Assembly: GCA_943787425.1 (NCBI GenBank)
Contig: CALSMJ010000003.1
Coordinates: 62,001 to 126,000, forward strand
From: an uncultured Pseudomonadales bacterium
Lineage (GTDB): Bacteria > Pseudomonadota > Gammaproteobacteria > Pseudomonadales > Azotimanducaceae
Direction of reading: 5' to 3'
DNA length: 64,000 nucleotides
Shown here: piece by piece, positions 1 to 11,194 of the stretch
How positions within the stretch are numbered: position 1 is the first letter of the stretch
Layout: every line of letters begins with the position of its first letter
Notes under the pieces: model-generated
The model's database searches: none
Told to the model about the DNA's origin: nothing
The model's input: only the letters and a program-made list of their open reading frames with translations
Made by a program: the position numbers and the translations under genes

Positions 1-2465
<2,465 letters not shown>

Positions 2466-2592
2466 GGGTCTTAAGCCACAACTTAGGCTGGGTTAGCATT
2501 GGGCGACTCAACTCGAGGCCAAGCAGTCCCGGCGCACCAAAAACGATGACCTAATCCGGGCGTCTTGAATTTTGAGCGCGATAAAAAATCCT

Positions 2593-2657
2593 GACGATTG
2601 ATTGCCACCCGCGGCTCTGACACTTAATAACCAAAAAAGCGTAGACAATTGATTGTC
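2593..2657. promoter_or_regulatory. Pair of operator-like dyads upstream of trxA
   Basis: GACAATTGATTGTC at 2644-2657 is a perfect 6-2-6 inverted repeat. A degenerate copy, GACGATTGATTGCC, lies at 2593-2606. The copies are 51 bases apart, close to five helical turns. The downstream dyad overlaps the -35 hexamer of the trxA promoter, which would suit a repressor or redox regulator. The regulator is unknown. Confidence 0.4.
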
Positions 2658-2681
2658 AAAAAACGGCTGAGCCCTTACGAT
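2653..2681 (+). promoter_or_regulatory. Predicted sigma-70 promoter of trxA
   Basis: TTGTCA (2653-2658), 17-base spacer, TACGAT (2676-2681). Expected transcription start is near 2688, giving a leader of about 55 bases before the trxA ATG at 2744. The -35 is embedded in a dyad. Confidence 0.5.
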
Positions 2682-2743
2682 AGACTCTGATTTTTTAACG
2701 CACTTTTAACTCTTTAATTTTTTGACTACTAGGGAGCCATCGC

Positions 2744-3067
2744 ATGGCAGATATTGCACACGTAACCGACGCCTCATTCGAATCAGATGTCCTAGGCTCT
2801 GACCTACCGGTCTTGGTTGATTATTGGGCTGAGTGGTGTGGTCCCTGCAAGGTCATTGCGCCGGTACTGGAAGAAATTGCGGCCGAGTATGATGGCAAGA
2901 TGAAAGTCTGCAAGTTAGACATTGATGCCAATGGCGAGACGCCCCCAAAGTATGGCATTCGAGGCATTCCTACGCTCATGCTGTTTAAGAACGGCAATGT
3001 TGAAGCGACCAAGGTTGGGGCCCTGTCAAAGTCTCAACTGACCGCATTCTTAGACAGCAACATCTAA
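2744..3067 (+). CDS. trxA: Thioredoxin 1
   Basis: Cytosolic 107-residue protein-disulfide reductase. The active site is W31-C32-G-P-C35, preceded by the buried Asp26, with cis-Pro at position 76 (GIP76T); length and numbering match E. coli TrxA. It serves ribonucleotide reductase, PAPS reductase and methionine sulfoxide reductase in this family. It is followed 220 bases later by rho, as in E. coli and Pseudomonas. Start ATG has GGGAG upstream. Confidence 0.97.
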   Translation: MADIAHVTDASFESDVLGSDLPVLVDYWAEWCGPCKVIAPVLEEIAAEYDGKMKVCKLDIDANGETPPKYGIRGIPTLMLFKNGNVEATKVGALSKSQLTAFLDSNI

Positions 3068-3077
3068 ATTTTTGCCT

Positions 3078-3103
3078 TGAGCGTGGCTCGGAGGTCACGC
3101 TCA
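3078..3103 (+). terminator. Stem-loop after trxA (weak terminator candidate)
   Basis: TGAGCGTG and CACGCTCA form an 8-bp stem with a 10-base loop, 11 bases after the trxA stop. There is no T-run after it, so it is not a classic intrinsic terminator. It could instead stabilise the mRNA 3' end or belong to the rho leader. Confidence 0.3.
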
Positions 3104-3287
3104 GCCTAATCCAAATCAAAAATAATAGTTGACAAAGGGCGCCGAACCCTTCATTTTCCTGTTTCAGCAATGCACGCTTGCACCCTTACACGCACTTGCT
3201 GGCAAAACCCCCTCGAATTTTTAAACCCAAAAGGGCCTTTGGTCCTTCACCTAAGCCTCAACCCTCTCCAACAGAAAGTGAATTTGA

Positions 3288-4547
3288 ATGAATCTGACTG
3301 ATCTCAAAGCGAAGCCTATTCCTGAGCTTCTTGAAATAGCCCTAGAAATGGGCATGGATAATCTCGGCCGATCGCGAAAGCAAGAAATTATCGCCAATGT
3401 CCTGCGTAAACATGCAAAAAGCGGCGAAGACATCTATGGTGATGGTACCCTTGAAATCCTGCAAGATGGTTTTGGTTTTCTTCGCTCACCGGACAGTTCC
3501 TACCTTGCTGGGCCCGACGATATTTACGTCTCCCCCAGCCAGATAAGACGGTTTAACCTTCGAACTGGCGACACCGTTTCTGGCAAAATTCGACCACCCA
3601 AAGACAGCGAGCGCTATTTTGCGCTGCTGAAAGTCGATCAAATCAATTTCACGGATCCCAGTGAATCGAAAAATAAAATCCTCTTTGAAAACTTAACGCC
3701 GCTCTTTCCCGACAAAACGCTCTCCCTACAAGGCGGCAATGGCAGCACCGAAGACTTAACCTCTAGAATCATTGACCTGACCTCACCCATCGGAAAGGGC
3801 CAGCGTGGCCTCATCGTCTCACCACCAAAAGCCGGCAAGACCCTGATTCTTCAAAATATCGCGCAGGCGATTATGCGCAACAACCCTGAGTGTCATTTGA
3901 TTGTATTACTGATCGATGAACGTCCTGAAGAAGTAACCGAAATGCAGCGCTCGGTGCGCGGCGAGGTCGTGGCAAGTACCTTTGATGAACCGCCCTCACG
4001 CCATGTTCAGGTCAGCGAGATGGTGATCGAAAAAGCCAAACGTCTGGTTGAACATAAAACCGACGTCGTAATCCTGCTGGACTCGATTACGCGTTTAGCA
4101 CGCGCTTACAACACCGTCATTCCTGCTTCTGGGAAGGTTCTGACTGGCGGCGTTGACGCGCATGCGCTGGAGCGTCCCAAGCGCTTCTTTGGCGCAGCCA
4201 GAAATATTGAAGAGGGCGGAAGCCTGACGATCATCGCAACCTGCCTGGTCGATACCGGCTCAAAAATGGACGAGGTGATCTACGAGGAATTTAAAGGCAC
4301 CGGCAACATGGAGCTTCATCTGGAGCGCAAGATTGCCGAAAAACGCGTGTACCCCGCAATCAATATTCGTCGCTCTGGCACGCGTCGGGAAGATCTTTTG
4401 ATGTCTGAAGAAGAACTCCAGAAAGTTTGGATCCTCAGAAAAATTCTGCATGAGATGGACGATTTGGCCGCCATTGAATTTCTGTTGGGCAAGATGAAAA
4501 AATCCAAAACCAACGAGGAATTTTTCGCTTCTATGAAACGCAATTAA
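3288..4547 (+). CDS. rho: Transcription termination factor Rho
   Basis: Hexameric RNA-dependent ATPase/helicase. The 419 residues equal the length of E. coli Rho. Visible parts: N-terminal helical domain, the cold-shock-like RNA-binding fold with RNP1 DGFGFLR (about 60-66), Walker A SPPKAGKT (about 177-184), Walker [17 protein letters not shown], the Q-loop region [11 protein letters not shown] and the R-loop. Start ATG follows AAAGTGAA. The 220-base leader after trxA may carry the autoregulatory Rho-sensitive region known in other species; that is inference. Confidence 0.98.
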   Translation: MNLTDLKAKPIPELLEIALEMGMDNLGRSRKQEIIANVLRKHAKSGEDIYGDGTLEILQDGFGFLRSPDSSYLAGPDDIYVSPSQIRRFNLRTGDTVSGKIRPPKDSERYFALLKVDQINFTDPSESKNKILFENLTPLFPDKTLSLQGGNGSTEDLTSRIIDLTSPIGKGQRGLIVSPPKAGKTLILQNIAQAIMRNNPECHLIVLLIDERPEEVTEMQRSVRGEVVASTFDEPPSRHVQVSEMVIEKAKRLVEHKTDVVILLDSITRLARAYNTVIPASGKVLTGGVDAHALERPKRFFGAARNIEEGGSLTIIATCLVDTGSKMDEVIYEEFKGTGNMELHLERKIAEKRVYPAINIRRSGTRREDLLMSEEELQKVWILRKILHEMDDLAAIEFLLGKMKKSKTNEEFFASMKRN

Positions 4548-4549
4548 GC

Positions 4550-5251
4550 GTGACGCTTACTTGCCAAGTTTCGATCAATGAGGCGCTGCAACATGACGTC
4601 CGGCGATTGGTTTTAAGCCTGCCCAGCGCGGCGCGCTTTTACGCCGGTCAATACCTTTCGTTAACCGTTGGCGACCGCGCTTTCCCCTTTTCGATAGCCA
4701 ATGCGCCAGGTGCCGACCACCTTGAATTGCATATCAAAGCAACCGAAGACTCTGCCGACTCCGCCCTCATTGAACAATATCTCGATGATCACCCAAACTC
4801 GGTCACCATCGACTACCCGCTTGGGCAGTGCTTTTTAAGCCAAGTGCCGGCGCAACCTGTGGTTCTTATCGCTGCCGCAACCGGAATCACCCAAATCAAA
4901 AGCATGTTTGATTGGTTAACAGCACAATCTAGCGCACAAATGGTGCATATTTATTGGGGCGTTGTTACACCAGACGATCTTTATCTAGACGATTATTTTA
5001 AGGCCGCGGCAGCCCACGCCAAGGTCACCTACACGCCCGTGGTCAGCGGCGATCATAACGCTTGGACAGGACGCGCGGGTCTCGTTGGCAAAGCGGTTCA
5101 ACAAGACATTAAAAACCTCAATGACCACTTAATCTTCGTTTCAGGCAGCCCGAGCATGGTTTACGGCACGTTAGACCTCTTCACAGCCGAGGGCTTTGAT
5201 CCCAAGAACATGCGCTCGGACGTGTTCGATTACGCCCCGCGATCGGCCTAG
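4550..5251 (+). CDS. fre: NAD(P)H-flavin reductase (Fre/LuxG family)
   Basis: A 233-residue protein, the same length as E. coli Fre, that would reduce free flavins with NAD(P)H. The flavin-binding segment is RAFPFSIANAP (about 45-55), the nucleotide-binding turn is IAAATGITQIKSM, and IYWGV and VSGSPSMVYG are the usual C-terminal ferredoxin-reductase motifs. Start is GTG two bases after the rho stop, so it is probably co-transcribed with rho. In other gammaproteobacteria rho is followed by ubiD and fre; ubiD is absent here. The 3' end overlaps the convergent hemY by 4 bases. Confidence 0.88.
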   Translation: MTLTCQVSINEALQHDVRRLVLSLPSAARFYAGQYLSLTVGDRAFPFSIANAPGADHLELHIKATEDSADSALIEQYLDDHPNSVTIDYPLGQCFLSQVPAQPVVLIAAATGITQIKSMFDWLTAQSSAQMVHIYWGVVTPDDLYLDDYFKAAAAHAKVTYTPVVSGDHNAWTGRAGLVGKAVQQDIKNLNDHLIFVSGSPSMVYGTLDLFTAEGFDPKNMRSDVFDYAPRSA

Positions 5252-6351
5252 AGCGCCCTTAGGTGAATCAAGGCCTTGTCTGCCTCGCCCAGCGCAAGAA
5301 ACGATCGCGCCAACCTAACCCGGATTAAGCCTGACGATTTCAAAGCAAGGCTTGCGGAATAATGCGCCACAGCTTCCGCGTGCTCACCGGCTGTCGCCGC
5401 GAGTGCACCCATCGCTGCCAAAATATTTGCGTTCGGTGCCGGCTGCTGCCAGCGTGAAATCTGCCGCGATCTTTCCGATAGCGTTTCTGGGCTGAGTTCG
5501 GCATAAACCAGATACAACGCCAAAGTAGGGGACTGCTCAATCAAGGTACGGCAATGCTTTTCGGCAAGCTTGGGTTGATCAAAATCATCAAACGCGGCTG
5601 CGAGTAACCCGTCATCCTGTAGCGAAATACTCGGCAGGGCATCAAGCCATGCTTGCCGCTCGGCATCGCTCGTTAAGGTTCGGCGTGCAGCGACTAACTG
5701 TTCATGCTCGGCGAGGGTTAGCGTCTCATCAAATTTTGCAACCGCCGGTTTGTATTTCGCAAGCAGCGCCCAGTTCTTAGCGGCAAGCCATACTCGGCGC
5801 TTCAGGGCAAGCGTCTTGGGGTTATCCGGCAGCGCGGCTAGGTGCTCTGCTGCAACGTCGGTTAACCCCGCTTTGAGAGCAAGCGCTGCTTGGTTGAGCG
5901 CCGCCAGTTCCTTCTGAGGTTGGCTCCCTCGGGCGAGCGCCTCTAAGGCCATGGGCTGCGCCTCGCCAGCATCGTCGGTTGCCAGCAGCGCAAGCGCTAC
6001 GGGTTTTGTACTGGGCAGATCGAGCGCTTGCACAAGGTATCGATTTCCACGTCTGACCTCACCCAATTCACGAAGGGTCACGCCTTTACCCAAGAACGCC
6101 AAGGCTTTCGCCAACCGGCGCCCCTCAGACCAAGCAGCGAGCTTGTCTTTGGTGCCCAAAATAGTCCGCAAGAACGCCCACAACCAACGCAGCGCCAGCA
6201 GAAGCACAAGCAAACCGAGCACTGCAACCCACAAACTGGTTTGTAACATCATGTCTTCATAGGCAATCAAGACATACCCTGGCGAGCGACTGGTGATCGT
6301 GCCAATGGCAAGCGCCAGAACAACCGTAATGAGGAGCCAGAAACGACGCAT
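5248..6351 (-). CDS. hemY: HemY-type inner-membrane TPR protein
   Basis: 367 residues. Two N-terminal membrane helices (about 4-20 and 38-62) precede a soluble, alanine-rich helical region with tetratricopeptide-like repeats (about 95-365). It is the last gene of hemCDXY; its ATG shares a base with the hemX stop (TGATG). The family is conserved in this operon in gamma- and betaproteobacteria and is thought to act late in haem/protohaem metabolism or assembly, but no enzymatic activity is firmly known. It is not the oxygen-dependent protoporphyrinogen oxidase of Bacillus that has the same name. Confidence 0.88.
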   Translation of the reverse strand: MRRFWLLITVVLALAIGTITSRSPGYVLIAYEDMMLQTSLWVAVLGLLVLLLALRWLWAFLRTILGTKDKLAAWSEGRRLAKALAFLGKGVTLRELGEVRRGNRYLVQALDLPSTKPVALALLATDDAGEAQPMALEALARGSQPQKELAALNQAALALKAGLTDVAAEHLAALPDNPKTLALKRRVWLAAKNWALLAKYKPAVAKFDETLTLAEHEQLVAARRTLTSDAERQAWLDALPSISLQDDGLLAAAFDDFDQPKLAEKHCRTLIEQSPTLALYLVYAELSPETLSERSRQISRWQQPAPNANILAAMGALAATAGEHAEAVAHYSASLALKSSGLIRVRLARSFLALGEADKALIHLRAL

Positions 6352-7418
6352 CAGGGGGCCGCAACCGGTGGTGCTTGAGCCAGTGTTACCGCGGCGATTG
6401 AGCCTTCAACCGATGGCAGTGCCGGCTGAATGATCGCCGCCCTAAGTTGCCCCAAGGCAGTCAAAAAGGCCTGATGCGCAGCAGCCGTCGGATCAAAATA
6501 ATCGACGACCCACGCATCAACCTTACGAAGCTCTTCATCAAAAATAGGCTGTTCCAAGCGAAGCAGGGCACTTTGCGCCGTGCTCAAGCTCAGCAATAGA
6601 TTCTGCCTTAGGTCTTGTGCTGCTTGCGCTGTTGGAATGGGCTTGGGTGCAGACTCACCCCGCCGGAAGTCGACAAGTCCAACCAACCGCAGCCAAAGCG
6701 TATCCCAGGCCTCATGGGCCCAGCCCCAAAAGCCGGCTACAGACGACGGTGTCGGCGGCGGGTTTTGCTTAGGCGCCAGCATGACACGCCGGAGCGGCAG
6801 ATCTGCCACGGCACTCATCAATTGACCAAGGGTAAGATAAAGGCCAATTCGATCAACCGAAGGCACCTGTGCCAGCTGCGCCAAATCAGCGGCGATGGCG
6901 GCGCGAAGTGCAACCGACTCGCGCCCATCAGCACCAATTAAGGCCTTATCTGCCTGCTGAAGGAAACCCATCGCTTGCTGAACATCCGCAAAGACATTCA
7001 GCGCGAGCGCCGCCATTCGCACAAGGGTTGCCACTTCGGCCAACTGCCAGACTGCCGCCTGCTCAGTGGTTTGTTGACGGACCATAGCAAGGGTTTCTGC
7101 CTGGCGATCGATGCGTATTGTCACATCTTGCAGTGCTTTCGTAAGCAGCGTTTTTTCTTGTACGAGATCATTCAAAACTTGCCGCGACTGATCCATTTCC
7201 GCCTGCAAGGCCGTCAATGCGATCAGTCGTTGAGCTTGGGTTTTTTGCTCATCCTGCAGCAACAACATTTGCCAAGCGCTCAGCGCGAACCCGGCTAATA
7301 GCAGCAATAGGACAAATGCAAGGCCGAGCGCGCCCGTCGTTCGGGGCGGGGTAGGCGCCTCAGCGGAATTTAACGTTTCTGATGATGCCTGGTTTGACTC
7401 TGGGACGGGCGCCTTCAC
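6351..7418 (-). CDS. hemX: HemX-like membrane protein (uroporphyrinogen-III C-methyltransferase-like)
   Basis: 355 residues. A proline/threonine-rich cytoplasmic N-terminus is followed by one membrane helix (about 29-50), a long coiled coil (about 53-118) and a helical periplasmic domain. There is no SAM-binding methyltransferase motif, so the historical name does not describe a visible activity. The start is GTG overlapping the hemD stop by 4 bases (GTGA). It probably forms a membrane complex with HemY; that is inference from operon conservation. Confidence 0.85.
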   Translation of the reverse strand: MKAPVPESNQASSETLNSAEAPTPPRTTGALGLAFVLLLLLAGFALSAWQMLLLQDEQKTQAQRLIALTALQAEMDQSRQVLNDLVQEKTLLTKALQDVTIRIDRQAETLAMVRQQTTEQAAVWQLAEVATLVRMAALALNVFADVQQAMGFLQQADKALIGADGRESVALRAAIAADLAQLAQVPSVDRIGLYLTLGQLMSAVADLPLRRVMLAPKQNPPPTPSSVAGFWGWAHEAWDTLWLRLVGLVDFRRGESAPKPIPTAQAAQDLRQNLLLSLSTAQSALLRLEQPIFDEELRKVDAWVVDYFDPTAAAHQAFLTALGQLRAAIIQPALPSVEGSIAAVTLAQAPPVAAP

Positions 7419-8161
7419 GAGAACTCGGCTCCTTGATGTGATGAACCATGGGTTAGCCCTTCAAGTATGCCAGAGACACTGGCATCCGGGGCCTGAATTA
7501 ACTGGGTATATCCTAAGCGCCGTGCGTCATCGGCAATCCTGCTCGCAGTGACACACAACACCACGCGCCGCCGACTCGCCTTCGGTAAATGGCTCGACAA
7601 AGCCTGTAAAATATCGGTGCTGGTTACTAAAATCGCGTTATAACCCTCGGCAATCAGCGCCTCTAAGTTCTCGATTCGCTGAGGTATTCGCTGGTAACAC
7701 TCAAAGCGTGCAACCGTTGCCCCGCGATCTTTTAAGGTTGTCTCAAGGTAATCCCGGCCCAATCGTCCGGTCACAATCAACACCCTTTTAGCAAAGGGCG
7801 CGGCGAACATCGGCAAGCTCAGTAAGGGTTCAGAGCCAGGCTGATCTGGCGCGATGGCCGAGATCCCCAGCGTTTTGAGTCGCATTTTCGTTGCCGGTCC
7901 AACGGCAAAGACCTTCGCCTTTTTCATCCGAGCCAGTTGCGGGATCAAATCTCCGGCATAGTTGATCGCATTCTGGCTGGTGAAAATAATGTGCTGCTCA
8001 GCATCCCCGGACGGATCAAGCGGGGACTGGGCCGCCTTAAGATTAAGTCCTTGAACCTGAATCAAAGGCGCCTGCACCACCTGAACCTTGCGCGCCTGCA
8101 ATGCTGCGGCGATCTCATCGTTGAATCCAGCTGGACGGGTAAGCAGTATTTTTTCGATCAT
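7415..8161 (-). CDS. hemD: Uroporphyrinogen-III synthase
   Basis: 248 residues, normal length, two-domain alpha/beta fold. It cyclises hydroxymethylbilane with inversion of ring D. The family is poorly conserved; visible marks are the N-terminal LLTRPAGFN, IIFTSQNAI (about residues 58-66), FAVGPATKMRLKTLG and the C-terminal ILVTSTDILQAL. The ATG lies directly after the hemC stop, so the two are translationally coupled and make sequential enzymes. Confidence 0.93.
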   Translation of the reverse strand: MIEKILLTRPAGFNDEIAAALQARKVQVVQAPLIQVQGLNLKAAQSPLDPSGDAEQHIIFTSQNAINYAGDLIPQLARMKKAKVFAVGPATKMRLKTLGISAIAPDQPGSEPLLSLPMFAAPFAKRVLIVTGRLGRDYLETTLKDRGATVARFECYQRIPQRIENLEALIAEGYNAILVTSTDILQALSSHLPKASRRRVVLCVTASRIADDARRLGYTQLIQAPDASVSGILEGLTHGSSHQGAEFS

Positions 8162-9091
8162 TTAAGGCGACTCAGAAACCAGTGCTAAAGCCCCTTTGTC
8201 AATCAGCTCATCGGCAACCCGATCCGCCATCGCCTGGGCGTTTTCGATCAAGTCCCGCCCAACCATTGTAAGCACTTGCTCACCGCGCAGGTCACTCACA
8301 AAGGTGTCTAGCTGCACCATTGACCCAGTGCCATGACCTAAGAGCCGCGCGAAGGCAGCAACCGGTAAATTGCAAGTCGCCCCAAGCCTGCGTGAGATTT
8401 GGCGTTCACAACTGACCGTGGCAAAGGTTGGCGCATGGTTCAAAACCCTAATGATATCGATTAGATCATCTCGATCGGCACGCGCTTCAAGCCCGACAGC
8501 GCCTTGTCCGGCGCTGGGAAGACAAATATCGGTTGGGATATTTTCGGTGATGCGGTGACCCAAGCCCAAACGGGCAAGGCCGGCCGAGGCCAAAATAATG
8601 CCCTGAAAATCACCGTCATCTAAGCGTTTAAGACGCGTTTCAACGTTCCCTCGCAGGTTTTCAAAAACAAGCTGGGGGTAGGCCTTGGCCAATTGCAAGC
8701 ATCGCCGCAAGCTCGACGAGCCGATTTTTGCGCCAGGCGGCAGTTCGGCCAAGCCACTATAATCGTTGGCAACCAACGCATCGCGCGGGTCAGCCCGCTG
8801 GCACAGCGCAACCAACGCTAGACCATTTGGCAATTCAGCCGGTACATCCTTGGTTGAATGCACCGCGAAATCAGCATCCCCCGTCTGCAATGCACCTTCG
8901 AGTTCTTTAACGAAAACGCCTTTGCCGCCAATGTCCGACAGTGCGGCAACGCGATTGCGATCCCCTTCGGTCGATAAACCGACGATCTCGACCTGTATCT
9001 CGGGGAAACTTGCTCTGATCTGATCGGCGACGTCATTAGCCTGCCAAAGGGCCAAGGGGCTTTTGCGCGTGGCAAGGCGAATGATTCTCAA
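8162..9091 (-). CDS. hemC: Porphobilinogen deaminase (hydroxymethylbilane synthase)
   Basis: 309 residues. Polymerises four porphobilinogens using a dipyrromethane cofactor bound to a cysteine, here Cys240 in ATCNLPVAAFA. Other marks: ATRKSPLALWQA at the N-terminus, HSTKDVPAELP with the catalytic Asp, GSSSLRRCLQL, LRGNVETRL and LPSAGQGAVGLE. The start is TTG, supported by GAGG 7 bases upstream and by the position of the conserved RLATRKSPLALWQ, which begins 5 residues in. First gene of hemCDXY, divergent from argH. Confidence 0.96.
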   Translation of the reverse strand: MRIIRLATRKSPLALWQANDVADQIRASFPEIQVEIVGLSTEGDRNRVAALSDIGGKGVFVKELEGALQTGDADFAVHSTKDVPAELPNGLALVALCQRADPRDALVANDYSGLAELPPGAKIGSSSLRRCLQLAKAYPQLVFENLRGNVETRLKRLDDGDFQGIILASAGLARLGLGHRITENIPTDICLPSAGQGAVGLEARADRDDLIDIIRVLNHAPTFATVSCERQISRRLGATCNLPVAAFARLLGHGTGSMVQLDTFVSDLRGEQVLTMVGRDLIENAQAMADRVADELIDKGALALVSESP

Positions 9092-9276
9092 GGAGGCCCC
9101 TCAACATTTAAAAGCGCAACACTAACTTGGACGCGTTGACGAGTAAACCTTGATTTTCGGAAAACCGCGCGGCCGGCCGTGTCTGAGACTTCTTTGCGTT
9201 TTGACCGTTTAAATCCCATCGCCCGCCCCCATCGCTTGTTGTCGGCAGATCACGCCAACTCTGATTCACCAGCTGG

Positions 9277-9282
9277 TATACT
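9277..9282 (+). promoter_or_regulatory. Extended -10 promoter of argH
   Basis: TGGTATACT gives TATACT at 9277-9282 with the TGn extension. There is no good -35 at the usual spacing. It lies 27 bases before the argH GTG in the 218-base divergent region with hemC. Confidence 0.5.
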
Positions 9283-9309
9283 CCCATCTTTGAGCATCAG
9301 GAAACCCCA

Positions 9310-10695
9310 GTGAGCCAAGGCAATGAAAAGCTATGGGACGGTCGTTTTTCGGAGGCAACCGATGCCTTTGTTGAAGCCTTTACCGCATCCGTCACCTTTG
9401 ATTTCGAACTAGCACTGTTCGACATTGAGGGGTCGGTGGCCCATGCCACAATGCTGGGTCGCTGCGGCATTATCGACGATGAGGCCGCCGAGGCCATTAT
9501 TACAGGCTTGAACGAAATCAGAGCCGACATCGAAGCCGGTGTCTTCACGTGGTCGGTTCAGCTTGAGGATGTTCATATGAACATCGAAGCCGCGCTCACC
9601 AACAAAATTGGCGAGCAAGGCAAAGCACTGCATACCGGCCGAAGCCGAAACGATCAAGTGGCAACTGACGTCAGAATGTATCTCCGGCACAATATCGATC
9701 TGATCCTCGAGCAGATCCAACATTTACAACGTGGTCTGCTGAGCCTCGCCGAAGACCATTGTGAGACCATCATGCCCGGATTTACCCATCTGCAAGTTGC
9801 CCAGCCCGTGGTTTTCGGACACCACCTCATGGCCTGGTACGAAATGCTTCGCCGCGACGCCGACCGCCTCCACGACTGTCGGCGCAGGGTCAATATCTTG
9901 CCCCTCGGTGCTGCGGCCTTGGCCGGTACAAGCTTTCCAATTGATCGCGCAATGGTCGCAAATTTGCTCGGTTTTGACGCGATTGCAGACAATTCTCTTG
10001 ATGCGGTCAGTGATCGAGATTTTGCGATTGAATTCACGAGCGCGGCCAGTCTTTTGATGATGCACCTGTCGCGGTGGTCGGAGGAGATGATTTTATGGGC
10101 CTCGCCGCAATTTGCGTTCATCGAGCTCCCGGACCGGTTTTGCACCGGGTCCTCGATCATGCCACAGAAAAAGAATCCTGATGTCCCCGAACTCGTCCGA
10201 GGCAAAGCCGGTCGGGTCTTTGGCAGCCTGATGGCGCTGCTCACGCTTATGAAAGGTCAACCGCTGGCCTACAACAAGGACAATCAGGAAGACAAAGAAC
10301 CGCTCATCGATACCGTTCGAACGCTCAAAGATTGCTTGCGCGCTTTTGGCGATATGATCCCCAATATCAAAGCCCAGCCCGAGAATATGCGCGCCGCAGC
10401 AGAACGCGGCTTTGCTACGGCGACGGATCTTGCTGATTACCTAGTGACGAAGGGTCTGGCCTTCCGGGATGCCCATCACATTGTTGGGCGGTTGGTGGGG
10501 CTTGCGGTTGAGCGGGGCGTCGATTTGGCAGAATTAACGCTTGCTGATTTCAAAACGGAAAGCGATCAAATCACCGAAGATGTTTATGCAGTACTCACCC
10601 TGGAAGGCTCGGTTGCCGCCAGATCACACCTTGGCGGGACCGCGCCCGACACCGTTCGGGCAGCCATCACCCGAGCTAAGCATCAATTAGGGTAA
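9310..10695 (+). CDS. argH: Argininosuccinate lyase
   Basis: 461 residues. Last step of arginine synthesis: argininosuccinate to arginine and fumarate, as a homotetramer. The superfamily signature [12 protein letters not shown] is at about 280-291. [13 protein letters not shown] and [11 protein letters not shown] are also present, giving all three conserved regions of the fumarase/aspartase superfamily. Start is GTG with AGGAAA upstream. Divergent from hemC, as in Pseudomonas; the 3' end overlaps convergent cyaY by 20 bases. Confidence 0.98.
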   Translation: MSQGNEKLWDGRFSEATDAFVEAFTASVTFDFELALFDIEGSVAHATMLGRCGIIDDEAAEAIITGLNEIRADIEAGVFTWSVQLEDVHMNIEAALTNKIGEQGKALHTGRSRNDQVATDVRMYLRHNIDLILEQIQHLQRGLLSLAEDHCETIMPGFTHLQVAQPVVFGHHLMAWYEMLRRDADRLHDCRRRVNILPLGAAALAGTSFPIDRAMVANLLGFDAIADNSLDAVSDRDFAIEFTSAASLLMMHLSRWSEEMILWASPQFAFIELPDRFCTGSSIMPQKKNPDVPELVRGKAGRVFGSLMALLTLMKGQPLAYNKDNQEDKEPLIDTVRTLKDCLRAFGDMIPNIKAQPENMRAAAERGFATATDLADYLVTKGLAFRDAHHIVGRLVGLAVERGVDLAELTLADFKTESDQITEDVYAVLTLEGSVAARSHLGGTAPDTVRAAITRAKHQLG

Positions 10696-11035
10696 AGACG
10701 TCGACTGGCGTCCCAGATTGTTCGCTCACCACACGATTGAGCAATTCAGATAAGCGTTCTTGCGTCACAGCGCAAAACCAATGGTTTTGTGCCTCACGAA
10801 GATGAAAGCCGCCCGATTTAGCAGCGACCCAGATTTCTTGTTGAACCGGCTGGCGACTGATCACAATCTGAGAGCCATCGGGAAAGGTTAGGGTCAGCTG
10901 ACCATTGGCCCCATCAACGTCCACGTCTTGCGGTAATTCATCAATACAATCTTCAATTATCATCATCAGCGCATCCAACTGCTGATGATACTGCTGTTCT
11001 ATAGAGCCTTGAGACAAATCGGTTCTCCCTATCAA
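10676..11035 (-). CDS. cyaY: Frataxin-like iron-sulfur cluster assembly protein CyaY
   Basis: 119 residues with the CyaY pattern: an acidic first helix ([16 protein letters not shown]), beta strands [19 protein letters not shown] and [13 protein letters not shown], then the C-terminal helix. It binds iron through the acidic ridge and modulates IscS activity. It is slightly longer than E. coli CyaY (106) at the N-terminus, so a later start is possible. Next to argH/lptM/lysA/dapF, as in enterics. Confidence 0.9.
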   Translation of the reverse strand: MIGRTDLSQGSIEQQYHQQLDALMMIIEDCIDELPQDVDVDGANGQLTLTFPDGSQIVISRQPVQQEIWVAAKSGGFHLREAQNHWFCAVTQERLSELLNRVVSEQSGTPVDVFTLIDA

Positions 11036-11048
11036 CCACCGAACGCAG

Positions 11049-11054
11049 TATACT
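11049..11054 (+). promoter_or_regulatory. -10 element upstream of lptM-lysA
   Basis: TATACT lies 26 bases before the lptM ATG, in the 45-base gap divergent from cyaY. No clear -35 is seen. Confidence 0.4.
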
Positions 11055-11080
11055 CAACGTTTCCGCCTTTATCGTGCGCT

Positions 11081-11194
11081 ATGCGAACAATTGTCATTTT
11101 TCTTTGCCTCATCCTGACGAGCTGCGGTCAGAAGGGTCCTCTTTATCCCAAAGAAACCGTGGCCGAGCCGAAGGCAGCCGAGGCGCGGCTATGA
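11081..11194 (+). CDS. lptM: LptM (YifL) small lipoprotein
   Basis: 37-residue lipoprotein: signal peptide MRTIVIFLCLILTSC with lipobox LTSC (lipidated Cys15), followed by the family hallmark GQKGPLY. LptM binds the LptD-LptE LPS translocon in E. coli and assists LptD disulfide maturation. Its stop overlaps the lysA ATG by ATGA, so the two are coupled; this lptM-lysA-dapF order is usual in gammaproteobacteria. Longer upstream reading is possible but starts before the promoter. Confidence 0.88.
   Translation: MRTIVIFLCLILTSCGQKGPLYPKETVAEPKAAEARL

Noticed and set aside
9654..10244. A 196-residue minus-strand frame inside argH
   Set aside because: Shadow of the argH coding sequence; argH is complete and conserved on the other strand.
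11074..11190. Upstream extension of lysA
   Set aside because: It overlaps lptM in another frame, and the family N-terminus fits the ATG at 11191.
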